From: UMGS1958 sp045542415
GTDB taxonomy: Bacteria > Bacillota > Clostridia > UBA1381
Reading direction: 5' to 3'
DNA length: 64,000 nucleotides
NCBI GenBank assembly: GCA_045542415.1
Contig: JAZQKZ010000048.1
Coordinates: 62,001-126,000, forward strand
Shown here piece by piece: positions 60,796 to 64,000 of this stretch. The notes beneath the pieces are model-generated. The model was not told where the DNA came from and did not search any database. It saw nothing but the letters and a program-made list of their open reading frames with translations. Numbering within the stretch: position 1 is the first letter of the stretch; each line of letters starts with the position of its first letter. A program made the translations under genes and the position numbers.

Positions 60796-62264
60796 TATTC
60801 AACAGTTAATACAGCAACCGACATCTTCGGAAGCTTTACCTTTAATGTATCAGCGTCAAGCTTTGCATCAAGTGCAACCGGATGTACCTTATCCGGCTCA
60901 TCAAAGTCATTGTATGCACACATATCGTCCGCAGTCATAACCTCACCGCAAACCTTTGAAGCCACCATGTCTCTCAATTCAATTTCAAGCTCCTCATCAT
61001 TGTCAAGACTTGTGTTACATACTGTTATTGTATATTTTCCGTCCTTAACTGACGCACTTACACTGATGTTGGGAATTTCTTTTCCCTTAAACTCTGTTGT
61101 TGCCGACTTGAAATCAACATCAACAAGCTGGGCGTCCATGTGATTCTTCATCATCTTAAATACATGGTAAGTAGGAGTAAGAACCATCTTCTCGCCCTCT
61201 GTCAGAACCATTGACTGTAACACATTTACCATCTGAGCAATATTTGCCATATGTATTCTGTCGCAGTGCTTATGGAAAATGTGAAGTATCATCATTGCCG
61301 AAACTGCATCGCGGATTGTGTTCTGCTGATAGAGGAAGCCCGGATTTGTTCCCGGCATTACATTGAACCAGTTACCCCACTCATCAACGATAAGTCCTAT
61401 TCTCTTCTGCGGGTCAAGCCTGTCCATAACTGCCTCTTGCATATTTATGATTTCTTCCATCCTGACTGCATTCGCAAGCACGCCGTAATAGCCGTCTCTG
61501 TCGAAGCCAATACTATCGCCCTTGTTATCCCAACAATCTGCAAACTGATAGTTATGAAGTGAAATACCATGCATTGCGTGACCTGCACTCTTCATTACAA
61601 CCTCCATCCAGTTTGTATCATCAACATTCGGACCGCCTGCAATCTTATATAATGGCTCCTCACCGTAGTCACGGATAAATACCGCAAAGCGTCTGTAAAG
61701 GTCTGCATAATATTCCGGACGCATATTGCCGCCGCAGCCCCAGTTTTCGTTACCTACACCGAAATACTTCAACTTCCAGGGTTCTTCTCTGCCGTTTGCT
61801 CTTCTCTCGTTTGCAAGTGGAGAATCGCCGCCGAAGGTCATATATTCAACCCAGTCACGCATTTCCTGAACACTGCCGCTGCCCACGTTGCCGCAGATAT
61901 ACGGCTCTGTATCAAGCTGCTCACAAAGCTCAAAAAACTCATGTGTACCAAAGTGATTATTCTCTACAACCTTACCCCAGTTTGTATTTACCATGTACGG
62001 TCTCTTTGACTTGTCGCCGATACCGTCTCTCCAGTGATAATCATCTGCAAAGCAGCCGCCCGGCCATCTTAATACAGGAATTTCAAGCTCCTTTAATGCG
62101 TTTACAACGTCACATCTCATGCCGTTCTTATTTTCTATTTCGCTGTCCTCACCCACATACAGACCCTCATAGATACATCTTCCCAGATGCTCTGCAAACT
62201 GTCCGTATATGTATTTGCTTATTGTACCCAGCTCTCTTTTACCGTTAATAATTGCCTTTGCCAT
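60795..62264 (-). CDS. GH51 alpha-L-arabinofuranosidase
   Basis: A 489-residue intracellular exo-enzyme releasing L-arabinose from arabino-oligosaccharides. Family motifs: YGQFAEHLGRCIYEG at the N-terminus, VLRWPGGCFADDYHW, acid/base Glu in GVGNENWGCGG and nucleophile Glu in IVDEWGNWF. Length is standard for GH51 and there is no signal peptide. ATG 62264 follows AGGGAGAAG. It is the first gene of the GH51, zinc ribbon, GH43, small peptide group. Confidence 0.94.
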   Translation of the reverse strand: MAKAIINGKRELGTISKYIYGQFAEHLGRCIYEGLYVGEDSEIENKNGMRCDVVNALKELEIPVLRWPGGCFADDYHWRDGIGDKSKRPYMVNTNWGKVVENNHFGTHEFFELCEQLDTEPYICGNVGSGSVQEMRDWVEYMTFGGDSPLANERRANGREEPWKLKYFGVGNENWGCGGNMRPEYYADLYRRFAVFIRDYGEEPLYKIAGGPNVDDTNWMEVVMKSAGHAMHGISLHNYQFADCWDNKGDSIGFDRDGYYGVLANAVRMEEIINMQEAVMDRLDPQKRIGLIVDEWGNWFNVMPGTNPGFLYQQNTIRDAVSAMMILHIFHKHCDRIHMANIAQMVNVLQSMVLTEGEKMVLTPTYHVFKMMKNHMDAQLVDVDFKSATTEFKGKEIPNISVSASVKDGKYTITVCNTSLDNDEELEIELRDMVASKVCGEVMTADDMCAYNDFDEPDKVHPVALDAKLDADTLKVKLPKMSVAVLTVE

Positions 62265-62295
62265 TTTCTTCTCCCTTTATTTTTTTATTAAACAA

Positions 62296-62326
62296 GGCGA
62301 ACATACGGCATTGCGTAGGGTTCGCC
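62296..62326. repeat. REP-like palindrome beside RAYT-like gene
   Basis: GGCGAAC (62296-62302) and GTTCGCC (62320-62326) form a 7-bp stem, extended by GGGGCGAAC on the other strand, in the short gap between the GH51 gene and the RAYT-like gene. RAYT genes are typically flanked by such REP palindromes. It could also act as a weak terminator. Confidence 0.5.
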
Positions 62327-62342
62327 CCTATAAAACAATATA

Positions 62343-63062
62343 TTATAAAAGCCATGTAGGCATTTTTTTCTTTTTCTTAGGTGCATCCGGAGCTTTAACC
62401 TCTTCAACTGCCGGTTCAGGCTTTTCTATAACAGCCGTTTCCTTTTTCACCGGTGCCGCATTTTCCTTTACAGTCTTTTTCTTCGCTCTCACTGATGTAC
62501 TCTTCTTTGCGGCTGCCTTTCTTTCAGGCTTTTTACGCTCAGGCTTTTCGCCGCTGAGCTGAACAAATAACTCTGCAAGAGCAGTGTCCCCGTCCATAAG
62601 CTCGTTATATAATTCAAGACCGCCCATAAGCGTTACTGCTGCCTCCGGAATAAACAGCTCATCACCGTCATATCTTCCGGTATAACCCTCTTCACCGAGA
62701 GTATCGCAAAGCTTGTGAATACATGCCAGATTTTTTGCCATATCCTCTGCACTTTCAATCGGCAAGCTCTTGAATCTCTGCTTAAACACTCCGCCGTTTG
62801 AGTCATAGCGTGAACCGTAATAACGCGCATAGCTCGTAGTAAGCGGCTTGATATCCAAACCGATTCCCCCGTCACTTTCCTTAACGATAAGGCAAGCAGC
62901 GTTGTGAATAAGCGCAAACGCTATTGCATTAAGATCAAGATAATCATCAATACGCTCAATAAACTCACCGTAATCCTCATCATCAAGGAATATTTTATCC
63001 ACACCCTCAATCAGTACGGCATATATACCCGTTGAGCTTTTTTCTCTTGCTTTTCTCGGCAT
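62343..63062 (-). CDS. Inactive RAYT-like (REP transposase) protein
   Basis: A 239-residue protein whose first ~130 residues follow the REP-associated tyrosine transposase pattern (MPRKAREKSSTGIYAVLIEG, FKQRFKSLPIES). Key residues are lost: the usual Tyr-His is YA (Ala15), the HUH motif N-H-x-H is NAAC (54-57), and the nucleophile Tyr in L-R-Y-I-H is Cys114 (LACIH). It also has a ~90-residue Lys/Ala/Pro-rich basic tail (ERKKPERKAAAKKSTS) absent in RAYTs. The frame is long and undamaged, so it looks exapted as a DNA- or RNA-binding protein rather than decayed. ATG 63062. Confidence 0.75.
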   Translation of the reverse strand: MPRKAREKSSTGIYAVLIEGVDKIFLDDEDYGEFIERIDDYLDLNAIAFALIHNAACLIVKESDGGIGLDIKPLTTSYARYYGSRYDSNGGVFKQRFKSLPIESAEDMAKNLACIHKLCDTLGEEGYTGRYDGDELFIPEAAVTLMGGLELYNELMDGDTALAELFVQLSGEKPERKKPERKAAAKKSTSVRAKKKTVKENAAPVKKETAVIEKPEPAVEEVKAPDAPKKKKKMPTWLL

Positions 63063-63191
63063 TTGTGCAAGCCTCCATTCATCATGCCCTATACGGACAG
63101 TTTATTTTAATACATTATATCACATCAGTTTGAAGTAGGCAAGCGTATTTCTTTACAATTTAAAAACATTTTCATCACAAGGATATAATTC

Positions 63192-63220
63192 TTGACTATA
63201 CCGTTGTTTTGCGGTATAAT
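63192..63220 (+). promoter_or_regulatory. Promoter of the terminal GT2 gene
   Basis: TTGACT (63192-63197) and TATAAT (63215-63220), spacer 17, 31 bases before ATG 63252. Confidence 0.85.
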
Positions 63221-63251
63221 ATAGGTAATTATATTTCTAAGGAGTATGAAA

Positions 63252-64000
63252 ATGTTTAACGGAGTAAATTTATATGTAGTGGTTCCCTGCTATAATGAAG
63301 AAGCCGTACTTGGCGAGACCTCTAAGCGTATGCTGGAGCTGTTTGATAAAATGAAGCAGGACAAGCTCATAAATAACAAGAGCCGCATTATATTTGTAGA
63401 TGACGGCTCAAAGGATAAAACATGGTCAATCATTGATGACCTTTCACACAAGCACCGTGAAATCGGAGGAATAAAGCTTGCACACAATGCAGGACATCAG
63501 AATGCATTATTCGGCGGTCTGATGACTGTTAAGGATCATTGCGACTGTGCAGTTTCAATTGATGCCGACTTACAGGATGATATCAACGTAATTCCCGAAA
63601 TGGTACGCAAATTCATAAATGGTACAGATGTTGTGTATGGAGTAAGAAACAAGCGTGACACTGACACTTTCTTTAAACGAACAACAGCAGAGGGCTTTTA
63701 TCACCTTATGAATGCAATGGGTACAAAGGTTGTATTCAACCATGCAGATTACCGTCTCATGAGCAGACGTGCGTTGGACGCACTTGCCGAGTTCCCGGAA
63801 CGTAACATGTTCTTAAGAGGTATGGTTCCGCTTGTAGGCTTCAATTCAGACTGTGTATATTACAGCAGAAGTGAACGTTTTGCAGGCGAATCGAAGTACC
63901 CGTTAAAGAAAATGCTCTCGTTCGCATTTGACGGAATCACATCATTCAGCGTTACGCCTATCCGCCTGATTTCCGGACTTGGTGCTATAATGTGCCTGAT
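63252..64000 (+). CDS. GT2 glycosyltransferase, DPM1/GtrB-like (cut by window end)
   Basis: The window ends inside this gene after 249 codons. The N-terminal GT-A domain shows VVPCYNEE, IFVDDGSKDKTW, GHQNALFGG, the metal-binding DADLQDD and a late SERFAGESKYPLKKM segment typical of polyprenyl-phosphate glucosyl/mannosyltransferases; hydrophobic sequence (ISGLGAIMCL) begins at the cut, so C-terminal membrane helices are expected. It likely charges undecaprenyl phosphate with a sugar for envelope glycans. ATG 63252 is favoured over 63246 because AAGGAG lies 7 bases before it. Confidence 0.88.
   Translation, partial: MFNGVNLYVVVPCYNEEAVLGETSKRMLELFDKMKQDKLINNKSRIIFVDDGSKDKTWSIIDDLSHKHREIGGIKLAHNAGHQNALFGGLMTVKDHCDCAVSIDADLQDDINVIPEMVRKFINGTDVVYGVRNKRDTDTFFKRTTAEGFYHLMNAMGTKVVFNHADYRLMSRRALDALAEFPERNMFLRGMVPLVGFNSDCVYYSRSERFAGESKYPLKKMLSFAFDGITSFSVTPIRLISGLGAIMCL

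Overview
The window looks like the chromosome of an anaerobic, spore-forming Clostridia-type Firmicute of low to moderate GC. The evidence is strong AGGAGG-type ribosome sites, TTGACA-17-TATAAT promoters, SpoIIID, an SLH-domain wall hydrolase, a type III fructose bisphosphatase and an ECF transporter subunit. Pectin and arabinan enzymes (pectinesterase, two rhamnogalacturonan acetylesterase-like proteins, GH43, GH51, RhaA) point to a gut pectin degrader of the Monoglobus/Lachnospira/Ruminococcus type. The species cannot be fixed from sequence alone.

Layout. 1-1000: rplM-rpsI. 968-10758: a 9.8 kb integrative mobilizable element inserted at the 3' end of rpsI, bounded by a 16-bp direct repeat; the original rpsI terminator now lies just beyond the right repeat. 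It carries a tyrosine integrase, an XRE repressor at a divergent control region, an excisionase-like protein, a RepA-like ATPase, GTGACG iteron-like repeats, a hairpin-rich oriT candidate, a MobV relaxase, and cargo: a DUF2971-like relic, an AlbA_2/ATPase-fold protein and an XRE plus AIPR pair.

10.9-24.4 kb: a defence island next to the element. It holds (a) an apparent operon of HEMRH metallopeptidase-like protein, TIR protein and Nudix protein; (b) a tyrosine-phosphatase-like gene; (c) a restriction-modification pair made of a fused m5C + N6-adenine methyltransferase and an HNH nuclease, the arrangement known from the Esp3I/Eco31I group; (d) a 1590-residue TIR-NACHT protein with pentapeptide-like, WD40-like and replication-relaxation/nuclease-like parts. 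(a) and (d) are the best candidates for undescribed systems.

24.6-64 kb: core and metabolic genes. These are a very large secreted pectinesterase with a small downstream peptide, a BspA-type LRR protein, paired chromate transporter halves, an orphan LytTR regulator, RNase P RNA, a TrpA-like protein lacking catalytic Glu49 behind an attenuator-like hairpin, a Cache-HAMP-GGDEF protein, L-rhamnose isomerase, glycosyltransferases, spoIIID, an SLH-NlpC/P60 protein, transporters, an RpiB/LacAB-type isomerase, a DUF4097-like/DUF1700 module, fbp with an intracellular CE12-like esterase, a nitroreductase, a Dus enzyme, a 1642-residue secreted CE12-like esterase, an arabinan cluster (GH43, a 35-aa membrane peptide, a zinc-ribbon protein, GH51), a catalytically dead RAYT-like protein and a truncated GT2 gene.

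Working together: secreted esterases strip methyl and acetyl groups from pectin, cytoplasmic GH43/GH51/CE12 and RhaA process the imported fragments, and Fbp supports gluconeogenesis from them. The rpsI locus appears to be an integration hotspot where defence genes have gathered.
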